Assembly: GCA_945881835.1 (NCBI GenBank) | Contig: CAMCVP010000017.1 | Coordinates: forward strand, 1-42,879 | DNA length: 42,879 nt | Direction: 5' to 3' | Source: Chryseobacterium gleum | GTDB taxonomy: Bacteria; Bacteroidota; Bacteroidia; Flavobacteriales_D; Sanyastnellaceae | In this document: positions 25,901 through 33,821 of the stretch, one piece after another | How the letters are laid out: each line of letters starts with the position of its first letter | Numbering within the stretch: position 1 is the stretch's first letter | The notes under the pieces: model-generated | What the model was told of the DNA's origin: nothing | The model's database searches: none | What the model saw: the letters and a program-made list of their open reading frames with translations, nothing else | Made by a program: the position numbers and the translations under genes

Positions 25901-26473
25901 ACAGTTGTTCAAATTATTCCTTCAACAACATTGTATGAAGGATTGACTTCTGACTTCTACATAGATGTGGTTTACAGCGAGACAATGAGCGCATCTATAA
26001 CTCCAACATTAGCTTTCGCTGATCCGTTTATTTTAGATTACTTCACGCTAACGAATGGCGCATGGATAGATGGGATTACATACCGATTCACCTATACACT
26101 CACTCTTCAAGGAATGCCGTTTTCAAGCGCTGATATTGATGTCAATTTAGCAAATGGAACAGATGCGCTGGGCAATCCGTTCATTACATCGGATTTTGTT
26201 GACGTACTTACCATAGACATTTTTGGAAGTGTTAGCGAGTCTGCACTGAATGCGATTCACGTCTTCCCGAACCCGTCATCTGATGTGGTAATTGTGGAAG
26301 GAATTCATTCCATGTTGAACCTTACCGTTCGCGATGAAGTGGGAAGAATCATCTACGCAGGAAGATCGGCTAGCCGCATTGAACTCAATGTTTCAAACTG
26401 GGCAAGTGGAATCTACTTGATGGAGTTCAATGATGGGAAGGGGATGAAGCAGGTACGCTTCGTTAAGAAGTAA
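22988..26473 (+). CDS. Secreted vanadium-haloperoxidase/PAP2-superfamily enzyme with Ig-like repeats and type IX (type A) sorting tail
   Basis: About 1,161 residues; ATG 22988 is chosen over 22970 because it places a normal signal peptide (MKSLLLALSILFISAFSMQAQ) first. All three motifs of the vanadate/acid-phosphatase superfamily are present: K429-x6-R436-P437 (KGYYDGSRP), SGH with His539 (PGYISGHST), and S601-R602-x5-H608-x3-D612 (SRIWGGIHAGFDD), so the active site looks intact. Such enzymes are haloperoxidases or phosphatases; which one cannot be told. The C-terminal half has about three repeats of Ig-like type with FTFEEDMSV-like and VYSETMSAS strands, then a type A sorting tail (VFPNPSSDVVIVEG ... 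GIYLMEF ... VRFVKK). Secreted through type IX. Confidence 0.9.
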   Translation: MKSLLLALSILFISAFSMQAQEYSVARQWDEVVLQAIRNDNARPTVHARNLFHIHAAMYDAWAIFDDTAKTYLIGQSLNGFNSPFDGIETPANIQLAREKAITYAAYRMLINRYQYSPNWLNTLTMANFVMFGLGYNTAETSTDYSDGDPAKLGNYIAAQYIAYGNQDGSNQQLNYSNQYYFPINPALLPVFAGNPNMIDINRWQPLNLANFVDQNGFPGLPTPAALSPEWGNVKPFSLTEADKTVHIRDGNFWNVYKDPGPPPLLLPGDTASLEHPFVYGNVMVATWSSHLTPDDTLLIDISPASVCNIPALPETPNDYPNFYNLLEGGDIGTGRSLNPITGQPYTPELVKRGDFTRVLAEFWADGPQSETPPGHWFKIMNVVHDHPLFVRKWGGEGEILDDLEWDVKAYFAMGGAVHDAAICAWGIKGYYDGSRPISVIRKMADYGQSSDSTLPNYHYQGLPLIPDYIELVQPADTLNGFMSGDIGEVKVRSWKGPSYIPNPTNTYAGADWILAKNWWPYQRPTFVTPPFPGYISGHSTYSRTAAEVMTAITGTEFFPGGIGEFYAAQNQYLVFEEGPSTDVTLQWATYRDAADQCSLSRIWGGIHAGFDDIPGRKIGIELGPQAVHFAENIHNAVVPHVVNVTFSDPIISSSDIGNTVSAIFHFNKAMAPAVLPTVTFASVDLASLGILTQSNVFWLNDSALVVEYAVAQADQQYSGINFRVVGGKATDGCFARAYVGGNWKIDMVRPELTASVASDIWVTDATATVGTTEVTLYFNKTMDTNFPAILSFTDQTPAGLSQNTTAGYWSNASTYHAVFDVSDMDEDWLNVNLHSLTASDLAGNLQVEDTLLNVLNIDTRNPAVNVVSTNAVLTDATAGQTFQLTFTFEEDMSVSEIPVVTFVEGDPTINSISLLSSTWNSATEFVVEYLENDGQELFSALTPIISVYDIHGNAAVDADASVFTIDTENPTVVQIIPSTTLYEGLTSDFYIDVVYSETMSASITPTLAFADPFILDYFTLTNGAWIDGITYRFTYTLTLQGMPFSSADIDVNLANGTDALGNPFITSDFVDVLTIDIFGSVSESALNAIHVFPNPSSDVVIVEGIHSMLNLTVRDEVGRIIYAGRSASRIELNVSNWASGIYLMEFNDGKGMKQVRFVKK

Positions 26474-26485
26474 AAATATTTAAGA

Positions 26486-27496
26486 TCAATTCGCAGGCGA
26501 ATCAGTTCGCTTTGCGAATTGCTCTTTTTTGATTTGTGCCTCGGCTTCCATTTTTTCGAACGCAGAGATTACACGCTTTACAAGCGGATGACGAATAACA
26601 TCGCTACCTGTAAGTTCAATAACACCAATGCCTTCAGCACCGCGAAGCAAGTCAACGCTGCGCATAAGTCCGCTGGGTTGATTGCGTGGAAGGTCGATTT
26701 GAGTGGAGTCGCCAGTGATGACGAACTTAGCTTGTGCTCCCATACGCGTAAGGAACATCTTCATTTGCGTAACTGTGGCGTTCTGCGCTTCGTCGAGAAT
26801 AACAAATGCTTTGTCAAGGGTACGCCCGCGCATGAAGGCGAGCGGAGCAATTTCAATGACTCCCTTTTCCATATACTCTGCTAACTTTTCGTAAGGAATC
26901 ATGTCCATAAGCGCGTCGTACAACGGCTGCAAATACGGATCGAGTTTCTCTTTCAAATCGCCCGGAAGGAAACCTAAATTTTCTCCAGCTTCAACTGCAG
27001 GACGAGTCAATACGATTCGTCGAACTTCTTTGTCTTTCAAAGCCTTCACTGCCAGAGCTACAGCAGTGTAAGTCTTTCCGCTACCAGCAGGCCCAATGGC
27101 GAAGAGCATGTCGTTCTTCGACATAAGCTCGACCATCTTTTTTTGATTTGGAGTTCGGGCGGTGATTTTATTTCCACCCGGACCAAAAACCAAAACATCT
27201 CCATTCGCTTTTTGAATATCAGGAGCATCCGTTTCCCCTAACGCAATGCGCTCCAATTGCTGAAGAGTTATGCCATGGTATTTATCAATGTGCCAAAAAA
27301 TAAGCGACAGAAAATCATCAAGGCGCTGAAGTTCGTCGTCACTGCCAACGGCCTTCAGCATATTGCCGCGGGTCATTATTTTTAACTTCGGAAATTTCGA
27401 TTGAACGAATTTGAATTTCACGTTATTCGGTCCAAAGAATTCAATGGGGTCAATGGATGGAAGGAAGAGCTCTTTTTCTGCCAATTTTTTGCACAA
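26486..27496 (-). CDS. phoH: PhoH-family ATPase
   Basis: A 336-residue cytosolic protein. The N-terminal half carries a KH-like or single-strand nucleic-acid-binding region (SIDPIEFFGPNNVKFKF ... LKIMTRGNML), and the C-terminal half is a RecA-type ATPase with Walker A GPAGSGKT (135-142), Walker B AFVILDEAQN (231-240) and TGDSTQIDLP. PhoH proteins are ATPases linked to RNA metabolism. It is convergent with the haloperoxidase-like gene with 12 bases between stops. The gene is divergent from the SAM hydroxide adenosyltransferase gene. Confidence 0.95.
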   Translation of the reverse strand: MCKKLAEKELFLPSIDPIEFFGPNNVKFKFVQSKFPKLKIMTRGNMLKAVGSDDELQRLDDFLSLIFWHIDKYHGITLQQLERIALGETDAPDIQKANGDVLVFGPGGNKITARTPNQKKMVELMSKNDMLFAIGPAGSGKTYTAVALAVKALKDKEVRRIVLTRPAVEAGENLGFLPGDLKEKLDPYLQPLYDALMDMIPYEKLAEYMEKGVIEIAPLAFMRGRTLDKAFVILDEAQNATVTQMKMFLTRMGAQAKFVITGDSTQIDLPRNQPSGLMRSVDLLRGAEGIGVIELTGSDVIRHPLVKRVISAFEKMEAEAQIKKEQFAKRTDSPAN

Positions 27497-27576
27497 TTAA
27501 TTGTGTCGAAAATAATGGAAATAACTGTTGAACACCTTTAATTTTCAGTGAAATTTGTTTAGAGTCGAAATTATCC

Positions 27577-28395
27577 ATGTCAATCGTAGCCCTTATATCA
27601 GATCTCGGAACCAAAGATCATTATGTTTCTTTGGTGAAAGCCGCGTTGCTGAATAACAATCCGACAATTATCCCCGTGGATATTTCTCACGAAGTAGGTT
27701 CCGGAGAAATTGGTAAAGTTGCCTTTTTGTTTCGAAGCGTTTGGGAGAGTTTTCCCTTCGGAACCGTATTTATAAATGGAGTCAGCAGCTACAAACAAAA
27801 CGGAATTGAGCATGTCATTGTTGAATACAAGGATCGCTATCTCATAACAGCAGACAACGGGTTGTTTTCGCTTATGTTTATGGATGTTGAAGAGCAAGAA
27901 TTTAAAGCCTATGTGTTGAAGTTAGACGACGAAGACGATAGCCGATTCCCGATGTCTGGTGTTTTCGCTAAGGCAGCTGCACAAATTACGCAAGGAAATA
28001 CTCCAGAAACGTGGTGCACCCCTTATCAGGAATTGAAGAAAATCAAAGGACTAGAGCCTTACATGACGGGACAAGATTTGATAATTCAAGTGAACTACAT
28101 TGATAAATTCGGGAATTTATATTTCAATTTAACGAAGAAAATGTTCGAGGAAATTGGTAAAGGCCGAAGCTTCGCTATTCCAATTAAACCGCAAACAACG
28201 ATTAATAAATTTCATTCCGGATTTGTAGATGTGGAAGTAGGCAATGAAGTCGCTTTTTGGGGACAGAATAACTATTTGGTCATCTCAATGAACCTGGGAG
28301 GTGGAGGAGATCGAGCAGGAACGTTTCACAGATTGATGGCTTTGCAACTTGGTGACTCATTAACTATTTCATTCCATGGTGACGCGAATCGTTAA
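27577..28395 (+). CDS. S-adenosyl-L-methionine hydroxide adenosyltransferase family protein
   Basis: A 272-residue member of the DUF62/SAM hydroxide adenosyltransferase group, which splits SAM to adenosine and methionine with water as nucleophile. The start IVALISDLGTKDHYVSLVKAALL and the following IIPVDISHEV, then ITADNGLFSLMF, are characteristic. Length is standard. The next gene starts 20 bases inside its end and moeA begins on the stop of that one, so the three are translationally coupled. Why SAM hydrolysis sits with a molybdopterin gene is unknown. Confidence 0.9.
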   Translation: MSIVALISDLGTKDHYVSLVKAALLNNNPTIIPVDISHEVGSGEIGKVAFLFRSVWESFPFGTVFINGVSSYKQNGIEHVIVEYKDRYLITADNGLFSLMFMDVEEQEFKAYVLKLDDEDDSRFPMSGVFAKAAAQITQGNTPETWCTPYQELKKIKGLEPYMTGQDLIIQVNYIDKFGNLYFNLTKKMFEEIGKGRSFAIPIKPQTTINKFHSGFVDVEVGNEVAFWGQNNYLVISMNLGGGGDRAGTFHRLMALQLGDSLTISFHGDANR

Positions 28396-28675
28396 AATGT
28401 CTTTTGATAAAGCGAATGCAGAATTGTTCCTTGAAATTTTCAACGAACATCGTGAACAAATTCGTGCGGCTGAAGGCTGCACGTATCTCGAGCTGTGGCA
28501 AACCGAAGAAAATGATTCAACCTTGTTTTTTACCCACAGCAGATGGGAGAATGAAGATCATTTGAATAACTACAGGCACAGCGATATTTTCAAAATCGTT
28601 TGGCCGAAGACCAAGGCGTTGTTCAATGCGCCACCGCAGGCGTGGACAGTCAACAGTCTCATAACACTGCCGTAA
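28376..28675 (+). CDS. Antibiotic biosynthesis monooxygenase (ABM)-domain protein
   Basis: A 99-residue single-domain protein of the dimeric alpha/beta-barrel type. The order fits the family: VTRIVKMSFDKANAELFLEIF, EHREQIRAAEGCTYLELWQT, LFFTHSRWENEDHLNNYRHS and FKIVWPKTKALF. Such proteins are quinone or antibiotic monooxygenases, haem-degrading proteins or small regulators; no residue here decides. It overlaps the upstream gene by 20 bases and its TAA overlaps the ATG of moeA by one base. Probably cytosolic. Confidence 0.82.
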   Translation: MVTRIVKMSFDKANAELFLEIFNEHREQIRAAEGCTYLELWQTEENDSTLFFTHSRWENEDHLNNYRHSDIFKIVWPKTKALFNAPPQAWTVNSLITLP

Positions 28676-29853
28676 TGAAAGAGCTCGTAACACCAAGTGT
28701 GGCCTTTCAAATAATAGGTGAAGTATTTCCTAAAGCAGAAGAAGAAATTGTTTCCTTGCACGCAACAGTCGGAAGAATGTTGGCTGAAGATATTTGTTCC
28801 GATCGCGACCAACCGCCATTTCATAGAGTCATGATGGATGGATATGCGTTTCAATTTTCCGCTTGGGAAAAGGGCATTCGAGAATTTGTTGTTGAAGGAA
28901 TTCAAGCAGCTGGAGATGCTCCTTCAACATTGAAAAATGAAAACGGATGCATTGAAATCATGACAGGAGCCGTGCTACCGAATGATTGTTCGGTAGTGAT
29001 TCAATATGAAAAATCAGTTCGCACAAATGATCTTATTCAATTTCAAATTGAAGAAGCGAAGCATTTTCAAAACATACACGCCAAAGGATTCGATCAAAAG
29101 CAAGGCGATAGAATATTAGCAGCAGGAACCGTTATTGGCCCTCTGGAAATTGCAACACTTGCTTCTGTGGGAAAGGCAAAGGTGAAAGTGTACAAGCAGT
29201 TTTCTGTCGCCATAGTTTCTACTGGAAACGAATTGGTGGAAGTTCATGAAACGCCTGCCGATTATGAAATCCGTTCAAGCAATTTGGAAATGCTACAAGC
29301 ATTGTTGTCCCCGCATTGCAGTCGCGTGAGTGTCTTTAGATTATCTGACGATGAACAAGAGACGACGCATTTCATTCAACATGAATTAGAAAATTTCGAC
29401 ATCGTTTGTTTTTCTGGTGGTGTGTCGAAAGGGAAATACGATTTTGTTGCGAAGGCGTTAGAGGCGAACGGTGTTCAAAAACATTTTCACGGCGTGAAGC
29501 AACGTCCGGGTAAACCGTTCTTCTTCGGAAGTAAAAACAACGTTATGGTCTTTGCCTTTCCAGGCAATCCCATTTCAGTGTTGCACTGCGCAACGCGCTA
29601 CTTGCTTCCGCATTTAAGAAATCATTCTTTGGAAAATGTGCGGTGCATTTCAACCTACAAAAATGCATCTGATTTAACAGTGTATGTTCCTGCCTTCCTT
29701 TCAACCAACAACGAGGGAAATAGAATCGCAACGATTGTTCGTCAGAATGGATCTGGCGATTACATGGGTGCGTTGGGTGCAAACGGATTTATTGAAGTTC
29801 TTCCGAATACGGAAGTGAAAGAAAACGAAGTTCTTTCGTTCTACAAATTCTAA
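28675..29853 (+). CDS. moeA: Molybdopterin molybdotransferase
   Basis: A 392-residue enzyme that inserts molybdate into adenylylated molybdopterin. ATG 28675 is taken because it overlaps the TAA of the ABM gene and gives the usual N-terminus (VTPSVAFQIIGEVF); the open frame starts earlier, at 28600, inside the ABM gene. Motifs: PPFHRVMMDGYAF, ITGAVLP-type segment EIMTGAVLPNDCSVVIQYE, SVAIVSTGNELVE, CFSGGVSKGKYDFV and RPGKPFFFG with AFPGNPISVLHC. It is last in the SAM hydroxide adenosyltransferase-ABM-moeA unit and overlaps the convergent moaA by four bases. Confidence 0.95.
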   Translation: MKELVTPSVAFQIIGEVFPKAEEEIVSLHATVGRMLAEDICSDRDQPPFHRVMMDGYAFQFSAWEKGIREFVVEGIQAAGDAPSTLKNENGCIEIMTGAVLPNDCSVVIQYEKSVRTNDLIQFQIEEAKHFQNIHAKGFDQKQGDRILAAGTVIGPLEIATLASVGKAKVKVYKQFSVAIVSTGNELVEVHETPADYEIRSSNLEMLQALLSPHCSRVSVFRLSDDEQETTHFIQHELENFDIVCFSGGVSKGKYDFVAKALEANGVQKHFHGVKQRPGKPFFFGSKNNVMVFAFPGNPISVLHCATRYLLPHLRNHSLENVRCISTYKNASDLTVYVPAFLSTNNEGNRIATIVRQNGSGDYMGALGANGFIEVLPNTEVKENEVLSFYKF

Positions 29854-30830
29854 CCTCCAACCGAGGCCATACTCTGAAAGTTTTTCGTAACCTGCATTTC
29901 TTCAGCCGCGAATCCATCTTTCGGCTTGGTTAAACATGCCGCTTCCAACGCATGTCGAATTTCTTCGTTTGTTTTTCCTTCACGAAGCAGCGTGCGAAGC
30001 AGGAGTGAAGGTGGAGCGTATAAACAAGATTTTACAAATCCTTCAGGTGTGATGCGAATGCGGTTGCAGGTGCCGCAGAAGGTTCTGCTGTACGCCGCAA
30101 TAATTCCAACTTGACCTATATGTCCGTCTATTGTGTAATTCTGCGCTGTAGCTCCAACCTCGAAAGGCACAGGAGTTAAGGAGGGAAAGTGATGCGTGAG
30201 TTCTTGCTCTAGTTTTTTCCAATTCCACTTCACGGCATGGTGATATTCTTTCCCGTTGAATGGCATCTCTTCAATGAAACGCACACGAACGTCTTTGTCT
30301 TTCGTGAGTTGCGCAAGTTCGAGAATATCTTCTTCGTTGTGGTGCTCAAGAATGACAGCGTTAATGCTCGTCTTTATTTTATGTTGAAGGAGTTTCTCCA
30401 ATGTTTGTTGCACCTTGTGAACTTCATTGCGTTTGGTCATGGAATGAAAACGCTCGGCATTCAAAGAATCGATGCTGAGGTTAACAGCGTTCCAGGGGAA
30501 TTGAAAAAACAGTTCTGAATTTTTCTCGTTGAAGGTTCCATTCGTGGTAATGCCAATGGAATGGAAGGCTTTCATTTCGAAAGCATGTGCTGCAATTTCG
30601 AAGAAGTCACCACGTGAAGTAGGCTCACCTCCGGTAAAACGAATCTTCGTTATTCCGCTTGCGGCAAGCACATCCAACATTTTTTTCCATTCGGAAGTAG
30701 AAAGCAACTGCGCGTTCTTCAGCCACTTCAAACCTTCTTCGGGCATGCAATACGTACAACGCAGGTTGCACTTGTCTGTAACAGCAAGGCGCGCGTAGGT
30801 AAGTGTTCTTCCGAAGGAATCGTTCAACAT
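29850..30830 (-). CDS. moaA: GTP 3',8-cyclase (radical SAM)
   Basis: A 326-residue radical SAM enzyme that makes 3',8-cyclo-GTP, the first step of molybdenum cofactor synthesis. The first 4Fe-4S cluster uses C21, C25 and C28 (CNLRCTYC); the second uses C252, C255 and C269 (CGTCNRIRITPEGFVKSC). FTGGEP (65-70) binds SAM. The C-terminus ends in GG, required in other MoaA enzymes. It overlaps the convergent moeA by four bases; a small unknown gene lies nine bases upstream. No moaC, moaD, moaE or mobA is seen in this window. Confidence 0.96.
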   Translation of the reverse strand: MLNDSFGRTLTYARLAVTDKCNLRCTYCMPEEGLKWLKNAQLLSTSEWKKMLDVLAASGITKIRFTGGEPTSRGDFFEIAAHAFEMKAFHSIGITTNGTFNEKNSELFFQFPWNAVNLSIDSLNAERFHSMTKRNEVHKVQQTLEKLLQHKIKTSINAVILEHHNEEDILELAQLTKDKDVRVRFIEEMPFNGKEYHHAVKWNWKKLEQELTHHFPSLTPVPFEVGATAQNYTIDGHIGQVGIIAAYSRTFCGTCNRIRITPEGFVKSCLYAPPSLLLRTLLREGKTNEEIRHALEAACLTKPKDGFAAEEMQVTKNFQSMASVGG

Positions 30831-30839
30831 GAAAAAAAA

Positions 30840-31169
30840 TTAAGCTTGAAATCCGTTTCGAAAGTAAGCCAAATCTTTTTCAACGGAGATTAGCAGCATC
30901 TTTCCGTCGATGGTGAACTCTTTGTGCCACGACTCTTTGTTCGAAGATAGGAACGCTTGCATTTCGAAATCTGGAATGTGCAGTTCCACTTCAGGCGCAT
31001 TCCAGATCATTTCACTCAATTGATCTTTTGAAGGAAAAATGCGGAAGACCAATTCAACACCATGAAAGATAATGCAGCTCACTTCAACCGCTTTGCTCTT
31101 CTGCAGTTGTTCTGCTTCTTTTTCAGTGATGCGAAAACGAAGTGCGTTATGTTTGATGCGAACCTTCAT
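30840..31169 (-). CDS. Small conserved-looking protein of unknown function next to moaA
   Basis: A 109-residue protein with no signal peptide or membrane segment. It begins MKVRIKHNALRFRITEKEAEQLQ and has several short beta strands with a helix between (SEMIWNAPEVELHIPD). It resembles small uncharacterised proteins that accompany molybdenum cofactor genes in Bacteroidota, but I cannot name a family with confidence. Its start overlaps the stop of the upstream oxygenase gene by one base, and moaA starts nine bases after it, so oxygenase, this gene and moaA are likely one transcript. Confidence 0.7.
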   Translation of the reverse strand: MKVRIKHNALRFRITEKEAEQLQKSKAVEVSCIIFHGVELVFRIFPSKDQLSEMIWNAPEVELHIPDFEMQAFLSSNKESWHKEFTIDGKMLLISVEKDLAYFRNGFQA

Positions 31170-32131
31170 TATTTGATCAATCCAATTTCAGCAAGGCGCT
31201 CGTTCAAAAAATCAATGGCGACAATAGGAGCAAAGGCAGGCTCTTCTCCAGCAGGCACGCACGAAGGCAAGCAGTCGAGTTTCATCTCCATTCTAGGGTG
31301 AAGGAAGAACGGAATACTAAACCGCGGAGTGCTCCACTTTTCGCGCGGAGGATTCACCACTCTGTGCGTGGTGCTTTTCAATTTGTTGTTGGTTAAACGC
31401 TCAAGCATATCGCCCACGTTCACCACAATATGATCGGGCAATGCCGTAACAGCCACCCACTCGTTTTGCTTATTCAAGACTTCCAATCCTTCAGCGCTAG
31501 CGCCAATGAGAAGCGTAATTAAGTTAATGTCTTCGTGTTGTCCGGCGCGCACGGCGTTCTTCTGTTCTGAAGTAATAGGAGGATAGTGAATGGGACGAAG
31601 GATGCTGTTCCCGTTGTGAATGTGAGCATCGAACCAGTTTTCTTCCAGACCTAAATGCAATGCAATGGCGCGAAGCAAATGCTTTCCGGTGTTTTCTAAA
31701 TCTTTGTATGCTTGAATCCCAACTTCGAAAAACGAAGGGAGTTCAGTAACGTGAATGTTCGCTGGATAATTTGATTTGATGGAATCACCGTCGGTGACTT
31801 CTTGTCCGAAGTGCCAGAACTCTTTTAAATCTCCGGCATTTGAATCTTTTGCGTGTTCCTTTCCGAAACTTGTGTAGCCGCGTTGGCCGGCAAGTTCTTC
31901 TCTTTCGTATTTCGTTTTCACTTCAGCGGGTAAAGCGAAGAAGTCTTGAACGACTTGATAAAGCTGAGAGATCGTATCGTCGGAAATAAGTGAATTCCTT
32001 ACGGCAACAAAACCGATTTCTTCGTAGGCCTTTCCCAACGCATTAACGAATAGTTGTTTTTCTTCGGGGGTGCCGTTTAAAAATTGGGCGAGGTCCACGG
32101 AGGGGATGCCCATCGGAAGTTCATTTGACAT
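31169..32131 (-). CDS. 2-oxoglutarate/Fe(II)-dependent oxygenase, isopenicillin-N-synthase-like
   Basis: A 320-residue non-haem iron enzyme. The start IPSVDLAQFLNGTPEEKQLF and GFVAVRN fit the DIOX_N domain. The catalytic domain holds the iron ligands H199, D201 (GQHEDINLITLL) and H256 (THRVVNP), and R270 with S272 (RFSIPFF) for the 2-oxoglutarate carboxylate. Substrate is unknown; the name isopenicillin-N-synthase-like refers to fold only. It is first in a minus-strand unit with the small unknown gene and moaA. Confidence 0.93.
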   Translation of the reverse strand: MSNELPMGIPSVDLAQFLNGTPEEKQLFVNALGKAYEEIGFVAVRNSLISDDTISQLYQVVQDFFALPAEVKTKYEREELAGQRGYTSFGKEHAKDSNAGDLKEFWHFGQEVTDGDSIKSNYPANIHVTELPSFFEVGIQAYKDLENTGKHLLRAIALHLGLEENWFDAHIHNGNSILRPIHYPPITSEQKNAVRAGQHEDINLITLLIGASAEGLEVLNKQNEWVAVTALPDHIVVNVGDMLERLTNNKLKSTTHRVVNPPREKWSTPRFSIPFFLHPRMEMKLDCLPSCVPAGEEPAFAPIVAIDFLNERLAEIGLIK

Positions 32132-32186
32132 AACAGGTGTTTCTACAAATCTAGATGCAGAACACTTGTCAAAAATTGCCTTTTAA

Positions 32187-32360
32187 TTAGATTTCGAACG
32201 AGAGACCGTTGATAGAAATTAGGCGCTGAATAGGAATGCGTTGATTGCATTCGGTGTAAATAATCTCCTCTTGCTTCTCTTTCTTTAGATCAACAATCTT
32301 GGTGATTAACTCTTGCATTTGTCCGTCTAACAAGAATTGGATTTTTACTTTTTTAAACAT
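32187..32360 (-). CDS. 57-residue protein of unknown function
   Basis: An open frame from ATG 32360 to TAA 32187 encodes 57 residues starting MFKKVKIQFLLDGQMQELITKIVDLKK and ending RLISINGLSFEI. It has alternating lysine, hydrophobic and glutamate residues, a short coiled part and no signal peptide. The coding look (no rare stretches, sensible residue mix) and the position between two genes support a real small gene; its start has an A-rich leader. Nothing identifies its role. It is 55 bases upstream of the oxygenase start, same strand. Confidence 0.55.
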   Translation of the reverse strand: MFKKVKIQFLLDGQMQELITKIVDLKKEKQEEIIYTECNQRIPIQRLISINGLSFEI

Positions 32361-32483
32361 TGCCTTTTTTTTACAAACTAACTCGTCTTTAATTAAGAAA
32401 ACGTGAATTTCATATTACCAAATCTTGAAGACTAGTCGTGATATATTGACCATTTATTACTTCAAGGCTTTACATTCCGTTAT

Positions 32484-32491
32484 TATCTTCG
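32484..32491 (+). promoter_or_regulatory. Candidate -7 element of lgt
   Basis: TATCTTCG is one change from TAnnTTTG and ends four bases before the lgt ATG, implying a nearly leaderless transcript. No convincing TTG at -33 was seen. Confidence 0.4.
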
Positions 32492-32495
32492 CCGC

Positions 32496-33701
32496 ATGTA
32501 TCCTACTTTATATCATGCCTTTTACGATTGGTTCGGTGTCGAATGGTCTTGGGCAAAAATGCTGAATAGCTTTGGTTTCTTTGTGGCATTGGCCTTCATA
32601 GTGGCGAGCTATACGCTTACGCTCGAACTCAGGAGGAAAGAATCCCTTGGGTTAATCAAAGGCGGAACACGTAAAGTGGTAATTGGGGGTGCTCCGAATA
32701 TGATGGACATCTTCTTCTCAGGATTAATGGGATTTATTTTAGGGTGGAAGGTGATATACTTGTTGTTGAATAGCGCACGGTTATTCAACGGCGTGAATTC
32801 TCCGCAGCATATTATTTTTTCGAAAAGCGGTTATCCGCTCTTGGGGATTTTAGTTGGAGGTGGATATGCTTACTTCCGCTATTATCAAGAGAAGAAAAAG
32901 CAGTTGGCTCAACCGCAAGAGAAGATGGAAGCGTTTTCTGCCGGTGAATACACTGGCACCATAACCTTTTTGGCAGCTATTGGCGGTCTAGCTGGCGCGA
33001 AGCTGTTCCATTTATTGGAGAATCCTGCTGAGTTAAGAGAGTTCTTTACACATCCTTCGTTGGAAAGTTTTATCAGTGGTCTAACCGTTTACGGCGGATT
33101 AATCGTTGGTGCAATTGTGGTTTTGACGTTTGCGAGAATGAAGAAGATTCCAATGTTGGTCTTGTCAGATGCTGCCACCCCTGGAATGATCTTAGCCTAT
33201 GGAATTGGACGTATGGGCTGTCACACAAGTGGTGACGGTGATTGGGGAATTGAAAACATTAGTCCGAAACCCGGATGGCTCTCATGGTTACCCGATTGGG
33301 CGTGGTCTTACGACTATCCGAACAACGTGAATAGAGTAGGAGAGTTTATGAGTTCAGATCAGTACGTAGGTTACGGAACGCATTTGGTTCCGGGAGTTTT
33401 TCCGACACCTTTGTATGAGATTGTTGCTGCTGTTGCGATTTTTATTTTATTATGGAGTATCCGCAAGCGTATTCAAACGGCGGGAATTATTACTTCACTC
33501 TATTTAATTTTTAACGGATTGGAAAGATTCTTCATTGAAAAGATACGCGTAAACAATAAATTCGACTTTTTGGGTGTTCAGGCAACACAGGCGGAAATAA
33601 TTGCTGTCCTGTTTATGCTCGGTGGAACCGTTTTGCTTTACTTTTCGTTGAAAAGAAAACCTGTTGACAAGTCGACATTTGCTTCGAAAAGAGAGTTTTA
33701 A
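32496..33701 (+). CDS. lgt: Prolipoprotein diacylglyceryl transferase
   Basis: A 401-residue inner-membrane enzyme that attaches diacylglycerol to the lipobox cysteine of prolipoproteins, the first lipoprotein processing step. About seven hydrophobic segments span the protein. The signature region reads GIGRMGCHTSGDGDWG (about 235-250): the GRxG core is kept, while the usual N-F-x-N-x-E after it is replaced by CHTSGDGD, a form I believe is common in Bacteroidota. The protein is longer than the about 270-residue Lgt of Proteobacteria, with an inserted stretch near residues 75-150 (EKKKQLAQPQEKM). It is followed by trxA with its own promoter. Confidence 0.9.
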   Translation: MYPTLYHAFYDWFGVEWSWAKMLNSFGFFVALAFIVASYTLTLELRRKESLGLIKGGTRKVVIGGAPNMMDIFFSGLMGFILGWKVIYLLLNSARLFNGVNSPQHIIFSKSGYPLLGILVGGGYAYFRYYQEKKKQLAQPQEKMEAFSAGEYTGTITFLAAIGGLAGAKLFHLLENPAELREFFTHPSLESFISGLTVYGGLIVGAIVVLTFARMKKIPMLVLSDAATPGMILAYGIGRMGCHTSGDGDWGIENISPKPGWLSWLPDWAWSYDYPNNVNRVGEFMSSDQYVGYGTHLVPGVFPTPLYEIVAAVAIFILLWSIRKRIQTAGIITSLYLIFNGLERFFIEKIRVNNKFDFLGVQATQAEIIAVLFMLGGTVLLYFSLKRKPVDKSTFASKREF

Positions 33702-33734
33702 GTCACAAATGTGAATGAAAAGATGATTTTTTTC

Positions 33735-33766
33735 TTGAAATTGAAAGAAAGATAGTATTACATTTG
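33735..33766 (+). promoter_or_regulatory. trxA promoter of Bacteroidota type
   Basis: TTG at 33735-33737 (-33) and TACATTTG at 33759-33766 (-7), 21 bases apart, fit the TTG-N17-23-TAnnTTTG pattern. The leader to ATG 33822 contains a hairpin, GTTTCG (33773-33778) pairing with CGAAAC (33783-33788). Confidence 0.72.
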
Positions 33767-33821
33767 TGCCCCGTTTCGTTTGCGAAACACAACATTTAAG
33801 AAACATAAAAAACTTACAGAT

